From Hydrogenophaga sp. (GTDB lineage: Bacteria > Pseudomonadota > Gammaproteobacteria > Burkholderiales > Burkholderiaceae_C): DNA of 64,000 bases. The notes beneath the pieces were generated by a model. The model worked only from the letters and a program-made list of their open reading frames with translations. It was not told the origin of the DNA and made no database searches. Numbering within the stretch: the stretch's first letter is position 1; each line of letters begins with the position of its first letter. The DNA lies in contig NZ_JAUCZG010000015.1 in assembly GCF_030373225.1 (NCBI RefSeq), forward strand, positions 1-64,000. The letters are read 5' to 3'. A program made the position numbers and the translations under genes. Below are positions 32,673-42,541 of the stretch, one piece after another.

Positions 32673-33851
32673 TCAGAGCCGCGACAGGCGCTTCAAGGCT
32701 TCTCGCAAGGTGTCGTCTTTCTTGGCGAAGCAGAAGCGCACCACACGCTGGTCGAACCCGTCCCCATAGAAAGCCGACAGGGGAATGGCGGCCACCCCGA
32801 TCTCTTGCGTGAGCCACTGGCAGAAATCCGCTTCGCTCAGGTCGCGCTCGGGCACGGCCAGCGCCGAGATGTCGACGCACTGGAAGTAGGTGCCCTCGCC
32901 CGGGAGCATGCGAAAACGCGTCTGCGCCAGGCCTTCGCGAAACAGGTCGCGCTTGCGCTGGTAGAACGCACCGAGCTCGAGGTAGGGCGCCGGGCTGGCC
33001 ATGTACGCCGCCAGCGCATGCTGCATCGGGGTGTTGACGGTGAACACATTGAACTGGTGAACCTTGCGGAACTCGGCGGTGAACGCCGCAGGCGCCACCA
33101 CGGTGCCCACCTTCCAGCCGGTCACGTGGTAAGTCTTGCCGAAGCTGCTGACGATGAAGGCACGCGCGGCCAGGCCCGCAAAGCGCGCGGCACTCTGGTG
33201 GAGCTGGCCGTCGAACACCATGTGTTCGTACACCTCGTCGCTGATCAGCAGCACGTCGGTGGGGGCCAGCAGTTCCTGCAGGCGGAGCATGTCGGCCGCA
33301 CTCCACACCGTGCCGCTGGGGTTGTGCGGGCTGTTGATGATGATGGCGCGCGTGCGCGACGTCATGGCCGCTGCAATGCGGCCGAAGTCGGGACGAAAGG
33401 TTCCTGGTGTCAGTGGCACGCGCACCGGCACACCACCGGCCAGCTCGATGTTGGGAACGTAGCTGTCGTAGCAGGGCTCCAGCACGATCACTTCGTCGCC
33501 CGGGTGCACCACGGCGAGCAGTGCCGTGAAGATCGCCTGTGTGGCGCCGGCGGTGACGGTGATCTCGCTGACCGGATCGCAGCGCAGGCCGTACAGGGCC
33601 TGCATCTTGGCAGCCATGGCCTGGCGCAAGGCCGGCACCCCCGGCATGGGCGGGTACTGGTTGTGCCCGGCCTGCATGGCCTGCGTGACCGCGTCGAGCA
33701 AGGCGGGGTCGCAATCGAAGTCGGGAAATCCCTGGCCCAGGTTGACCGCCTGGTGCTCGGTGGCCAGGGCCGACATCACGGTGAAGATCGTCGTGCCCAC
33801 GTTGGGCAGACGAGAGGTGAGGGCAGGTGTTTTGAGTCCGGGTGACGTCAT
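32673..33851 (-). CDS. PLP-dependent aminotransferase, YbdL/methionine type
   Basis: Class I/II fold aminotransferase of 392 residues. The PLP lysine is in SSFGKTYHVTGWKVG; NLGQGFPDFDCD, INSPHNPSGTVW and LISDEVYEHMVF are the usual cofactor and substrate blocks. Length and sequence resemble E. coli YbdL, a methionine-preferring transaminase, and the gene lies next to cysB, which fits sulfur amino acid metabolism. Aromatic or other substrates remain possible. The ATG before TSPGLK is the start; the frame continues upstream through a repeat. Confidence 0.88.
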   Translation of the reverse strand: MTSPGLKTPALTSRLPNVGTTIFTVMSALATEHQAVNLGQGFPDFDCDPALLDAVTQAMQAGHNQYPPMPGVPALRQAMAAKMQALYGLRCDPVSEITVTAGATQAIFTALLAVVHPGDEVIVLEPCYDSYVPNIELAGGVPVRVPLTPGTFRPDFGRIAAAMTSRTRAIIINSPHNPSGTVWSAADMLRLQELLAPTDVLLISDEVYEHMVFDGQLHQSAARFAGLAARAFIVSSFGKTYHVTGWKVGTVVAPAAFTAEFRKVHQFNVFTVNTPMQHALAAYMASPAPYLELGAFYQRKRDLFREGLAQTRFRMLPGEGTYFQCVDISALAVPERDLSEADFCQWLTQEIGVAAIPLSAFYGDGFDQRVVRFCFAKKDDTLREALKRLSRL

Positions 33852-33895
33852 GGCGTTTTTCGCAGGTGCTTGGGAGAGAGCATTTTTGGCAAGAA

Positions 33896-33965
33896 AACCC
33901 GCGGAACTGGCTCCGCCAGGCCGCAGGGTTTGCCCCCTTGAGGGGGGATGCGGCCACACGCAGTG
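33896..33965. repeat. GC-rich multi-palindrome element between aminotransferase and cysB
   Basis: The 133-base gap contains GCGGA/TCCGC (33901-33916), CCCCCT-TG-AGGGGG (33933-33946) and flanking GC-rich half sites. It resembles the element at 15487-15560: a small hairpin, then a C-run/G-run palindrome, then further half sites. Confidence 0.5.
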
Positions 33966-33984
33966 AGCAGGCAACGGGGGTGGC

Positions 33985-34929
33985 TCACAGCTCGTAGTCG
34001 TCCGGGGTGCCGCTCATGGCGCGCATGACCTGGTCGCGCGTCAGGCGCTCGCTCAACAGCTCGGCAAAGCGCAGCACGAAGTGGCGCAGGTAGGTCCCGC
34101 GCTTGAAGGCCACGCGAGCCAGGTTGTGGCCGAACAGGTCGGCGGCGGGTCGGGACACCAGGTCGGGTGTCTGGTTGTCGCCGGCCATCGCCATTTCGGC
34201 CACGATGCCCACGCCCATGCCCAGCTTCACGTAGGTCTTGATCACGTCGGAGTCGATGGCTTCCAGCACGATGTTGGGCTTGAGATGCCGCAATGCGAAC
34301 GCCTGGTCGATGCGGGTGCGGCCGGTGTAGCTGGGGTGGTAGGTGATCAGCGGCACCTGGGCGAGGTCTTCGTGCGTGATGCGCTCGCGCTCGAGCAGCG
34401 GGTGGTCGAACGGGAACACCAGCACGTGCTGCCATTCGTAGCACGGCAGTGTGACGAGCTCGGGGTAGTTCACCAGCGACTCGGTGGCCATGCCGATCTC
34501 GGCCACCTCCTCCATCAACATCCTGGCCACCTGATCGGGCGAACCCTGGTGCAGGCTGATGCCGACCTTGGGGTAGGCCTGGCGCAGCGCCGCGACGGGA
34601 CCGGGCAGCACATAGCGGGCCTGGGTGTGGGTGGTGGCGATCGACAGCGTGCCGCTGTCCTGCGCCGAATACTGCTCACCGATGCGCCTGAGGTTGTTGA
34701 CCTCGCGCAGGATGATTTCGATGCTCTTGAGCACCTGCACGCCAGGCTCGGTCACGCGCTTGATGCGCTTGCCGTGGCGCGCAAAGATCTCGATGCCGAG
34801 CTCGTCCTCGAGTTCGATGATGGCCTTGGACACGCCGGGTTGCGAGGTGTGCAGGGCCTTGGCCGCTTCGGTCAGGTTGAGGTTGCGACGCACGGCCTCC
34901 TGAACAAAACGGAACTGGTGCAGGTTCAT
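33985..34929 (-). CDS. cysB: LysR-type regulator of sulfur assimilation, CysB
   Basis: LysR-family activator of 314 residues. The N-terminal winged helix MNLHQFRFVQEAVRRNLNLT through SQPGVSKAIIELEDELGIEIF matches CysB/Cbl very closely, and the effector domain shows TTHTQARYVLP, the residues that bind sulfate or acetylserine in homologues. The likely target is the cys operon at 14105-20279. Its start overlaps the chelatase gene stop by four bases, so it is the last gene of an lptF-lptG-sirB-cysB unit. Confidence 0.93.
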   Translation of the reverse strand: MNLHQFRFVQEAVRRNLNLTEAAKALHTSQPGVSKAIIELEDELGIEIFARHGKRIKRVTEPGVQVLKSIEIILREVNNLRRIGEQYSAQDSGTLSIATTHTQARYVLPGPVAALRQAYPKVGISLHQGSPDQVARMLMEEVAEIGMATESLVNYPELVTLPCYEWQHVLVFPFDHPLLERERITHEDLAQVPLITYHPSYTGRTRIDQAFALRHLKPNIVLEAIDSDVIKTYVKLGMGVGIVAEMAMAGDNQTPDLVSRPAADLFGHNLARVAFKRGTYLRHFVLRFAELLSERLTRDQVMRAMSGTPDDYEL

Positions 34930-35291
34930 GACGCCGGCTCCAGCGCGATCTGCGCGAGCAGGGCGGTCAGCCGGGGGTCTTCTCCGGCAGCGGGGAGTTG
35001 CTCGAATTGCACGGCGGGATGGGCCAGCCGGAGATCGCGCATCAGCACGGGCAGGTCTTCGCGCGCGTGTTTTCCCATGCCGAAAAAAAGCGGCAGCACC
35101 CGCACCTGCGTGACGCCGGCCTGCACCATTTTTCGGGCGGCGGTGGCGATGTCGGGCTCACACAGTTCGAGGTAGGCGCAGGACACGGCGGCGGACGGAT
35201 CCCGGCTCGAGATCTGCTGCGCCACTGACTCCACCGGCAGACGCCACAGGGGGTCGCGCGACCCATGGGCAAACACGATCACTCCAAGCAT
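34926..35291 (-). CDS. cbiX: Sirohydrochlorin chelatase-like protein (CbiX/SirB)
   Basis: Small soluble chelatase of 121 residues, the single-domain form of the CbiX family, which inserts Fe or Co into sirohydrochlorin. The N-terminus VIVFAHGSRDPLWRLP has the metal-binding His; LELCEPDIA and VRVLPLFFGMGKHAREDLP carry the second. Iron-siroheme is needed by CysI, and the adjacent cysB supports a sulfur role rather than cobalamin. The start at MLGVIVFAHG fits the family. It overlaps cysB by four bases and follows lptG by seven. Confidence 0.87.
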   Translation of the reverse strand: MLGVIVFAHGSRDPLWRLPVESVAQQISSRDPSAAVSCAYLELCEPDIATAARKMVQAGVTQVRVLPLFFGMGKHAREDLPVLMRDLRLAHPAVQFEQLPAAGEDPRLTALLAQIALEPAS

Positions 35292-35298
35292 GGACACG

Positions 35299-36417
35299 CT
35301 ACCTTCGCAAGACGAGCCAGCCAAAAGCGGCCAGCGAAAACACCGAATAGATCAGCGCGGGTGAAGCCGCCGCCAGCCAGGGGCGCCAGGCATTGAGGTT
35401 GCCGATGTAGCCGAACACGTTGTTGAGCAGGAAGAAGCTGATGCCGATCATCACGCCCCCGAACACGTAGGCCGTGATGCTGCCCGAGCGGAAATGCAGG
35501 TAGGCAAAGGGCAGGGCGAGCACCACCATGACGAGGCAGCTCAGGGGATAGAACACCTTGCGCCAGAACTCGATCTCGTAGCGCTGCGCGGTCTGTCCGT
35601 TGGCCTGCAGGTGGCGGATGTAGCCGAAGAGGTCGGCGGTGCGCATGGTCTCGGGCTTGAGCAAGGCCACCGACACCATCTCGCTGTTGATGCCGCTCGG
35701 CCAGCGGAAGGTGTCCAGTTCGCTGCGCACGATGCGTGCCGACGTTTTCCCCGCGGTGTCGAATTCGCGGCGCTGCACCTGGCGCAAGGTCCATGAATCG
35801 TCGGTCTCGATCTGCCCGGTGGCGGCAGAGAGGGTGGAGACCAGCGAGCCCTGGTTGTTGAACTCAAAAATGCGCACATTGCCCAGTTCACCGCGAGGCG
35901 ACAGGGAGCCCACATTGACCGAGAAATTGCTGTAGGGCTGCCGTTCCTTGAGCCAGGCGCCGGTCTGCCCCACGCTGATGTTGCCCTGGTAGCGGGCCTT
36001 GAGCAGCTGGGCTGTCCGGTCCGCGAGCGGGGCCACGTAGTCACCCAGCGCGAACGTGAGCACCACGAACACGGCGCCCAGACCGAGCAAGGTCCGCAGC
36101 GCACGCCACGGCCCCAGGCCACTGGTGCGCAGGATGGTGTATTCCGAACCCTGGGCCAGGCGCGCCAGCACGAACACCGCGCCGATCAGCACCGAGATCG
36201 GCAGCAGCTCGTAGATGCGGCTGGGCATGAGCAGGCCCACATAAAGCAGGGCATGTGGCACTTCGTACACCAGGGCGGCGTCGAGCGCCGAGGGCTTGCC
36301 CAGCGCAGGCAACTCGTCCACAAAGTCGAAGAAGAAGAAGAGCGAGAGAAAGGCCAGCAGCACGAAGCCCACCGCGAGGAAGATTTCGCCGTAGATCAGT
36401 CGACGGATCGTTTTCAT
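35299..36417 (-). CDS. lptG: LPS export permease LptG
   Basis: Inner-membrane subunit (372 residues) of the LptB2FGC complex, which lifts lipopolysaccharide out of the membrane. Three N-terminal hydrophobic segments (about 12-32, 60-82, 100-125), a periplasmic beta-jellyroll (about 135-265) and three C-terminal segments (about 275-370) match the YjgP/YjgQ family. The N-terminus MKTIRRLIYGEIFLAVGFVL is typical. It overlaps lptF by four bases and precedes cbiX and cysB. Confidence 0.93.
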   Translation of the reverse strand: MKTIRRLIYGEIFLAVGFVLLAFLSLFFFFDFVDELPALGKPSALDAALVYEVPHALLYVGLLMPSRIYELLPISVLIGAVFVLARLAQGSEYTILRTSGLGPWRALRTLLGLGAVFVVLTFALGDYVAPLADRTAQLLKARYQGNISVGQTGAWLKERQPYSNFSVNVGSLSPRGELGNVRIFEFNNQGSLVSTLSAATGQIETDDSWTLRQVQRREFDTAGKTSARIVRSELDTFRWPSGINSEMVSVALLKPETMRTADLFGYIRHLQANGQTAQRYEIEFWRKVFYPLSCLVMVVLALPFAYLHFRSGSITAYVFGGVMIGISFFLLNNVFGYIGNLNAWRPWLAAASPALIYSVFSLAAFGWLVLRR

Positions 36418-37538
36418 GCGGCGGTTCCCTGTACCGGTGTGCCGGCGCTGCGCCGCCGGTTGATCCAGCTGGTCACGCTCAGGTTGTAGTGGCGCTTGAA
36501 CAGCCAGAGCACGGTCAGTACAAACACCCCTCCGTGCAGCGTCAGCATGAACCCGCCCAGCCCCACCAGTCCGCCGGCCACCCAGCTCTGACCGAGGTTG
36601 AGCAGGTTGTAATAGAACACGAAGGCAAACAGGGTGAAGAAGAGATTGCCACCGCGACCGGCGCGCGGGTTGCCCGCGGTGGTGGCCAGGGCAATCAGCA
36701 CGAAGTTGAACGACGTGAGCGCCATGCCGATGCGCCAGCCCAGCTCGCCCAGATTGGCGCGGTCGGGTTCGTTGATCAACTGCAGCGTGCTGCGCGACTT
36801 CAAGGCCTGCGATCTGCCTTCGGCAGTGGAGGAAGAACCGATCCGTGTGCCGTAGCTCTCGAATTCGCTGACCCTCAGGCCGCTGCCGTCGGGCGCGGTT
36901 TCCAGGCGCTGGCCGTTGTTGAGCATCAGGAGCTGCTCGTCCTTCACCCATTCAATGCGGCCCGATCGCGCCGACGTCACGGTCTCGCGCCCGTCGTCTT
37001 CGGTGCTCGAGATGAAAATGTTGCGTCCCTCGGTGCCACCGGCCGTGTCCTTGTCGATGAAGAAGACGCGGCGGCCGCTTGACGATTCCTGGAACTGCCC
37101 GGGCGCCACGCGCTCGAGGTCGCCTCGACGCTCGAAACGGCTGCGCAGGTTGTCGGTCTGCTGATTGGCCCAGGGCCACACGAAGAAGACCATCAGGGTG
37201 ATGACCGCCAGGATGGGCCATGAGAAGCGCAGAACCGGTCCGAGAAAGCCCCCGAGCGAGCGTCCGCTGGAGAACCAGATGATCATTTCGCTGTCGCGGT
37301 ACATGCGCGAGAGCGTGAAGACGATGGCGACAAACAAGGCCAGCGTCAGGATGGTGGGCATGCGCCCGATGACGGTGTAGCCCAGCACCAGGGCGATTTC
37401 CTGTGGGTTGACGCTGCCGCGGGAGGCCAGTCCGAGGGTGCGGATCAACAGCATCGTGAGCACGATGGTGAACAGCACCACCAGGGTGGCTCCGAAGCTG
37501 CGTGCCAGCTCTTTGCGGATGGAAGAATGGAATAACAT
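36414..37538 (-). CDS. lptF: LPS export permease LptF
   Basis: Inner-membrane subunit (374 residues) partnering LptG. MLFHSSIRKELARSFGATLV is the usual LptF start; three hydrophobic segments, a periplasmic jellyroll (about 130-265) and three C-terminal segments follow. The start codon is only 25 bases from the start of the divergent pepA, so promoters for the pair must lie within the neighbouring coding ends. The arrangement pepA divergent from lptFG is conserved in proteobacteria. Confidence 0.93.
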   Translation of the reverse strand: MLFHSSIRKELARSFGATLVVLFTIVLTMLLIRTLGLASRGSVNPQEIALVLGYTVIGRMPTILTLALFVAIVFTLSRMYRDSEMIIWFSSGRSLGGFLGPVLRFSWPILAVITLMVFFVWPWANQQTDNLRSRFERRGDLERVAPGQFQESSSGRRVFFIDKDTAGGTEGRNIFISSTEDDGRETVTSARSGRIEWVKDEQLLMLNNGQRLETAPDGSGLRVSEFESYGTRIGSSSTAEGRSQALKSRSTLQLINEPDRANLGELGWRIGMALTSFNFVLIALATTAGNPRAGRGGNLFFTLFAFVFYYNLLNLGQSWVAGGLVGLGGFMLTLHGGVFVLTVLWLFKRHYNLSVTSWINRRRSAGTPVQGTAA

Positions 37539-37563
37539 CGATTGAGAACAGGAAAACACGATT

Positions 37564-39057
<1,494 letters not shown>

Positions 39058-39064
39058 GGCACCA

Positions 39065-39499
39065 TTGCCCGACGTCGCCTTCCACTTCAATGCACCGGAT
39101 CGGCTGGGCTATGCCTGCCGGTTGTTGCGCAAGGCGTATCTGCGCAAGGCGCGGGTGTTCGCCTGGGTCGCCGAGGATGACCTGGCTCGACTCGATGCAT
39201 CGTTGTGGACCATGGGAGCGGGGGAATTCGTCCCGCATTGCCGAATCGACGATCCCGATCTGTTGAAAGATCACTCACCCATCCAGTTGGGCGATCGGCT
39301 GCCCGATGAGCGTGGGGCATTCCTCCTGGTGAACCTGCGCCACGACATGCCCGACGACCCCGGCGCGTTCAACCGTGTCATCGAGGTGGTGACGCGTGAC
39401 GAGGCCGACCGGGCACCCGCTCGGGAACGCTGGCGTCAGTACAAGGCATTGGGCATGGAGCCGCAGAGGCACGATCTGCAATCGGCACCCGCCGACTGA
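39065..39499 (+). CDS. holC: DNA polymerase III chi subunit
   Basis: Clamp-loader accessory protein of 144 residues that links the polymerase to single-strand-binding protein. The N-terminus DVAFHFNAPDRLGYACRLLR and the middle block HCRIDDPDLLKDHSPIQL are typical HolC. No ATG is available; TTG at 39065 gives LPDVAFHF directly and follows TGAGG at a proper distance. It sits eight bases behind pepA and ends in a hairpin. Confidence 0.86.
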   Translation: MPDVAFHFNAPDRLGYACRLLRKAYLRKARVFAWVAEDDLARLDASLWTMGAGEFVPHCRIDDPDLLKDHSPIQLGDRLPDERGAFLLVNLRHDMPDDPGAFNRVIEVVTRDEADRAPARERWRQYKALGMEPQRHDLQSAPAD

Positions 39500-39514
39500 G
39501 CCCCGCCGGGGCTC
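39498..39514 (+). terminator. Hairpin at the end of pepA-holC
   Basis: GAGCCCC-GCC-GGGGCTC, a 7-bp stem with a 3-base loop that overlaps the last base of the holC stop codon and is followed by a short TTCC tract. Probably a terminator, though without a long T run. Confidence 0.5.
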
Positions 39515-39711
39515 TTCCAATGCCGGAGGATCGTGCCCAGCATGTCTTCGGCTAATGTGGCATTCAATGCGGTGATGAGGTCCATGAAAACCCTCGAACC
39601 GGATTCCGCCTTGCCGCATAAGTGAAATTAGCCGCATTTTTAGAGTATCTTTATGGGCGTGATGGCAAAAGTTCCCATTGCTCAACTCTTTAATCCTTTT
39701 TGAGGAAAACC

Positions 39712-40896
39712 ATGCAACTGAACCTGAAATTGGCCGTTCTTGCGGCGGCCGTCGCTCTTGCCGCTTGCGGCAAAAAAGAAGAAGCCGCGCCGGTCGCAGC
39801 ACCTGCGGCGGCTCCTGCACCTGCAGCCCAGGTCATCAAGATTGGTCATGTCGGTCCCACCAGCGGCGGCATTGCCCACCTGGGCAAGGACAACGAGAAC
39901 GGCGCCAAGATGGCGATCGAAGAGCTGAACGCTGCCGGCCTGACCATCGGTGGCGCTCCCGTGACCTTCGAGTTGCTGGCTGAAGACGATGCTGCCGATC
40001 CCAAGCAGGGCACGGCCGCCGCCACCAAGCTGGTGGATGCCAAGGTCGCCGGCGTGATCGGTCACCTGAACTCGGGCACCACCATTCCTGCTTCGCAGAT
40101 CTACAACGACGCCGGCATCCCCCAGATTTCCCCATCGGCAACCAACCCCAAGTACACCCGCCAGGGTTACGCAGGCGTGTTCCGCATGGTGGCTGACGAC
40201 GTGCACCTCGGCGGCACCCTGGGCAAGTACGCCGTGGAAACGCTCGGCGCCAAAACCGTGGCCGTGATCGACGACCGCACGGCCTATGGCCAGGGCGTGG
40301 CCGACGAGTTCGAAAAAGGCGTGGCGGCAGCAGGCGGCACCGTGGTGGGCCGTGAGTTCACCAACGACAAAGCGACCGACTTCAACGCCATCCTGACCAC
40401 CCTGAAGGCCAAGAAGCCAGACGTCGTGTTCTTCGGCGGCATGGACGCCGTGGCCGGCCCGATGCTCAAGCAGATGAAGCAACTCGGCATCAATGCCAAG
40501 TTCATGGGTGGAGACGGCATCTGCTCCAGCGAATTGCCCAAGCTGGCCGCTGAAGGCATGGCTGACGAGCAGGTGTATTGCGCCGAAGCCGGCGGTGTCG
40601 AAGGCGAACAGAAAGAAGGCATGGACAAGTTCCGCGCCGACTTCAAGGCCAAGTTCGGCGCTGACGTTCAGGTGTACGCACCCTACGTGTACGACGCTGT
40701 GAAAGTCATGGCCAACGCCATGGTGACCGCCGGCTCGGCCGACCCCAAGGTCTACCTGCCCGCACTCAAGGCCACCAACTACAAAGGCGTGACCGGCAAC
40801 ATCGCGTTCGACGAAAAGGGCGACATCAAGAACGGCGCCCTGACGCTGATGACCTACAAGGGCGGCGCCCGCACCACCCTGGCCGTGATCCGCTGA
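39712..40896 (+). CDS. Branched-chain amino acid ABC transporter binding lipoprotein (LivK type)
   Basis: Periplasmic substrate-binding protein of 394 residues in the Leu/Ile/Val-binding (Peripla_BP_6) family. A lipoprotein signal ends at LAAC with C19 the lipidated residue; an Ala/Pro-rich linker (22-40) follows. The mature domain starts VIKIGHVGPTSGGIAHLGKD and has GVIGHLNSGTTIPAS. The ATG at 39712 is preceded by GAGGA. No permease or ATPase genes are near; both must lie elsewhere, or the protein works with another transporter. Strong individual transcription is suggested by its own terminator. Confidence 0.9.
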   Translation: MQLNLKLAVLAAAVALAACGKKEEAAPVAAPAAAPAPAAQVIKIGHVGPTSGGIAHLGKDNENGAKMAIEELNAAGLTIGGAPVTFELLAEDDAADPKQGTAAATKLVDAKVAGVIGHLNSGTTIPASQIYNDAGIPQISPSATNPKYTRQGYAGVFRMVADDVHLGGTLGKYAVETLGAKTVAVIDDRTAYGQGVADEFEKGVAAAGGTVVGREFTNDKATDFNAILTTLKAKKPDVVFFGGMDAVAGPMLKQMKQLGINAKFMGGDGICSSELPKLAAEGMADEQVYCAEAGGVEGEQKEGMDKFRADFKAKFGADVQVYAPYVYDAVKVMANAMVTAGSADPKVYLPALKATNYKGVTGNIAFDEKGDIKNGALTLMTYKGGARTTLAVIR

Positions 40897-40916
40897 TCAG
40901 CGCTCCCGGTCCACTG

Positions 40917-40942
40917 AAAGGCCACCTTCGGGTGGCCTTTTT
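40917..40942 (+). terminator. Terminator after the LivK-type gene
   Basis: A 10-bp stem AAAGGCCACC/GGTGGCCTTT with a TTCG tetraloop (40927-40930), followed by TT. The arms are identical to those of the ilvC terminator. Confidence 0.85.
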
Positions 40943-40975
40943 CATGGGAACCCGCGAAGACTGCGAAGCGCTCCT

Positions 40976-41575
40976 TCAGACCCAGCCCAGCGCCCCGAGA
41001 ACGGCACCTGCGCCGATCATCCACAGAAGGTGCAGTCTGGTCCGCCACACCAGCACCGTGGCGGTTGCGGTAAGCAGCCACAGAGGCCAGTCGCGACCGG
41101 GATGGTCGTGCGAGCCGGTGAGCAGCCAGCCGGTGGCAATCAACAGCGCGATCACGATCGGCGCCATGCCGGTTTTGAAGGCGCGCACCGCACGCAACTC
41201 GCGGTTGTTGTGGGCCCAGCGCGTGGCGGTGTAGGTGAGCACGGACGACGGCAGCATGATCGCCACCATGGTCACCAGCACGCCCAGCAGCGCCAGTGCC
41301 CAGGCTGTTGCGCCGCCAGACGGTCCACCGCCAGCGTTGAGGCCGACGTTCCATCCCAGCAGTGCAACGAACAGAACATTGGGGCCGGGTGCTGCCTGGG
41401 AGAGCGCGATCGACGAGGTGAATTGCGCGTCGGTCAGCCAGCCGTTCTCGTGAACCAGGTAGCGGTGCATGTCCGGCGCGGTGGTGATGGCGCCACCCAC
41501 GCCGAGCAGTGACAGCGAGGCAAAGTGGGTGAACAGGTTGAGCCAGTTCGCGGCATCGGGTGCCATGCTCGTCAT
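40976..41575 (-). CDS. Chromate transporter family protein, half-size (C-terminal-like)
   Basis: Membrane protein of 199 residues in the short CHR family, in which two half-length proteins encoded by adjacent genes form one transporter. Hydrophobic segments are near 14-32, 75-105, 118-140 and 160-198. The motifs FASLSLLGVGGAITTAPDMH and SQAAPGPNVLFVALLGWN correspond to the family's first loop and PGP. It overlaps the next chromate transporter gene by four bases. The family exports chromate or related oxyanions. Confidence 0.86.
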   Translation of the reverse strand: MTSMAPDAANWLNLFTHFASLSLLGVGGAITTAPDMHRYLVHENGWLTDAQFTSSIALSQAAPGPNVLFVALLGWNVGLNAGGGPSGGATAWALALLGVLVTMVAIMLPSSVLTYTATRWAHNNRELRAVRAFKTGMAPIVIALLIATGWLLTGSHDHPGRDWPLWLLTATATVLVWRTRLHLLWMIGAGAVLGALGWV

Positions 41576-42156
41576 CGGCGCCCTTTCTCGATGTGCCCAA
41601 GCACACGGTAGGACCACAGGCAAGCGGCGCCGCCAATGCCCAGCAGCACCCACAGCAGTGGCCAGCGCAACAGTGCAATGGCGATGAAGGTGAGCACGGC
41701 CAGTGTGATGCACACCGCCATGCCCATCGCGTTCCTGTCCAGCGCAGCGATGAGCTTGATGCCGGTGGCAGTGATCAGGCCCGCCGCCACGGCGCCCATG
41801 CCGCGCAGCGCGTTTTGCGCCATCGGACTGTCTGCGACGCTGCCGTAGAGAGCGGCCAGCAGCAGCACGATCAACAGCGGAGCGGCCAGCATGCCCGCCA
41901 GCGCGGCCAGCGCGCCCGGCAGGCCGAAATAGCGCCCTCCGATCATCATCGAGAGGTTGACCACATTGGGGCCCGGCATGATCTGCGCCACAGCCCAGTC
42001 TTCCACGAACTGCTCTCGCGTCATCCAGCGTTTTTTCTCCACCAGCTCGCGCTGCACCACCGCCAGCACGCCGCCAAAGCCCTGCAGGGCCAGCCAGGTG
42101 AAGGAGAGGAAGAGATCGGTTCTGGAGCCGGGGCGGGCAGGGGGGTCTTCAGCCAC
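41572..42156 (-). CDS. Chromate transporter family protein, half-size (partner)
   Basis: Membrane protein of 194 residues, the second half of a split CHR transporter. FTWLALQGFGGVLAVVQREL and AQIMPGPNVVNLSMMIG are the family signatures; about five to six hydrophobic segments follow. The start is GTG at 42156, which lies inside the end of the response regulator gene (8-base overlap), so translation is coupled to it. The oxyanion transported is not proven. Confidence 0.87.
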   Translation of the reverse strand: MAEDPPARPGSRTDLFLSFTWLALQGFGGVLAVVQRELVEKKRWMTREQFVEDWAVAQIMPGPNVVNLSMMIGGRYFGLPGALAALAGMLAAPLLIVLLLAALYGSVADSPMAQNALRGMGAVAAGLITATGIKLIAALDRNAMGMAVCITLAVLTFIAIALLRWPLLWVLLGIGGAACLWSYRVLGHIEKGRR

Positions 42157-42541
42157 GCTGCAGCATGTTTCGAACGGTGTCCGCGAGCAAGGGCTTGGTG
42201 ACGAATCCCTGGATCAAGGGGATGTCGGCCACCCGCGCGCGGTCCCGGGGCGAATCGGACGAGGTGAGCATCAACAGAACCACGGCGGACTTGTCCGCCA
42301 GCAAGGGAGTGGCTTCAAGCGCGAACTCGAAACCGTCCATCAGCGGCATGTTGATGTCGAGGTAGATGCAGGTCGGGATGGTCAGCGCATCGGCCTGGAG
42401 GAAGCTCAGGGCCTCGAAGCCGCTTTCGAACACGATGATGTCGCCGGTGAAGCCGGCGCGCCGGATCATGATTTCGTGGAAAACGTTGTCAGCCTCGTTG
42501 TCGTCGATCAGGATGAAACGATCGGGAGCGGTCATGGTCAT
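42149..42541 (-). CDS. Single-domain response regulator
   Basis: CheY-like receiver of 130 residues without an output domain. D13 and D14, the acceptor D62 in YLDINMPLMDG, T93 and K116 are all present, so it should be phosphorylatable. Its ATG (42541) overlaps the kinase stop as ATGA and its end overlaps the chromate transporter start. With no DNA-binding domain it must act by protein contact, as in Rcp1-like regulators partnered with GAF-containing kinases. Confidence 0.92.
   Translation of the reverse strand: MTMTAPDRFILIDDNEADNVFHEIMIRRAGFTGDIIVFESGFEALSFLQADALTIPTCIYLDINMPLMDGFEFALEATPLLADKSAVVLLMLTSSDSPRDRARVADIPLIQGFVTKPLLADTVRNMLQRG

Noticed and set aside
40917..40942. Thought of the ilvC and LivK hairpins as copies of a mobile repeat
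   Set aside because: Only the 10-bp arms match; loops and flanks differ. Terminators of the form AAAGGCCACC are common, so coincidence or convergence is enough.
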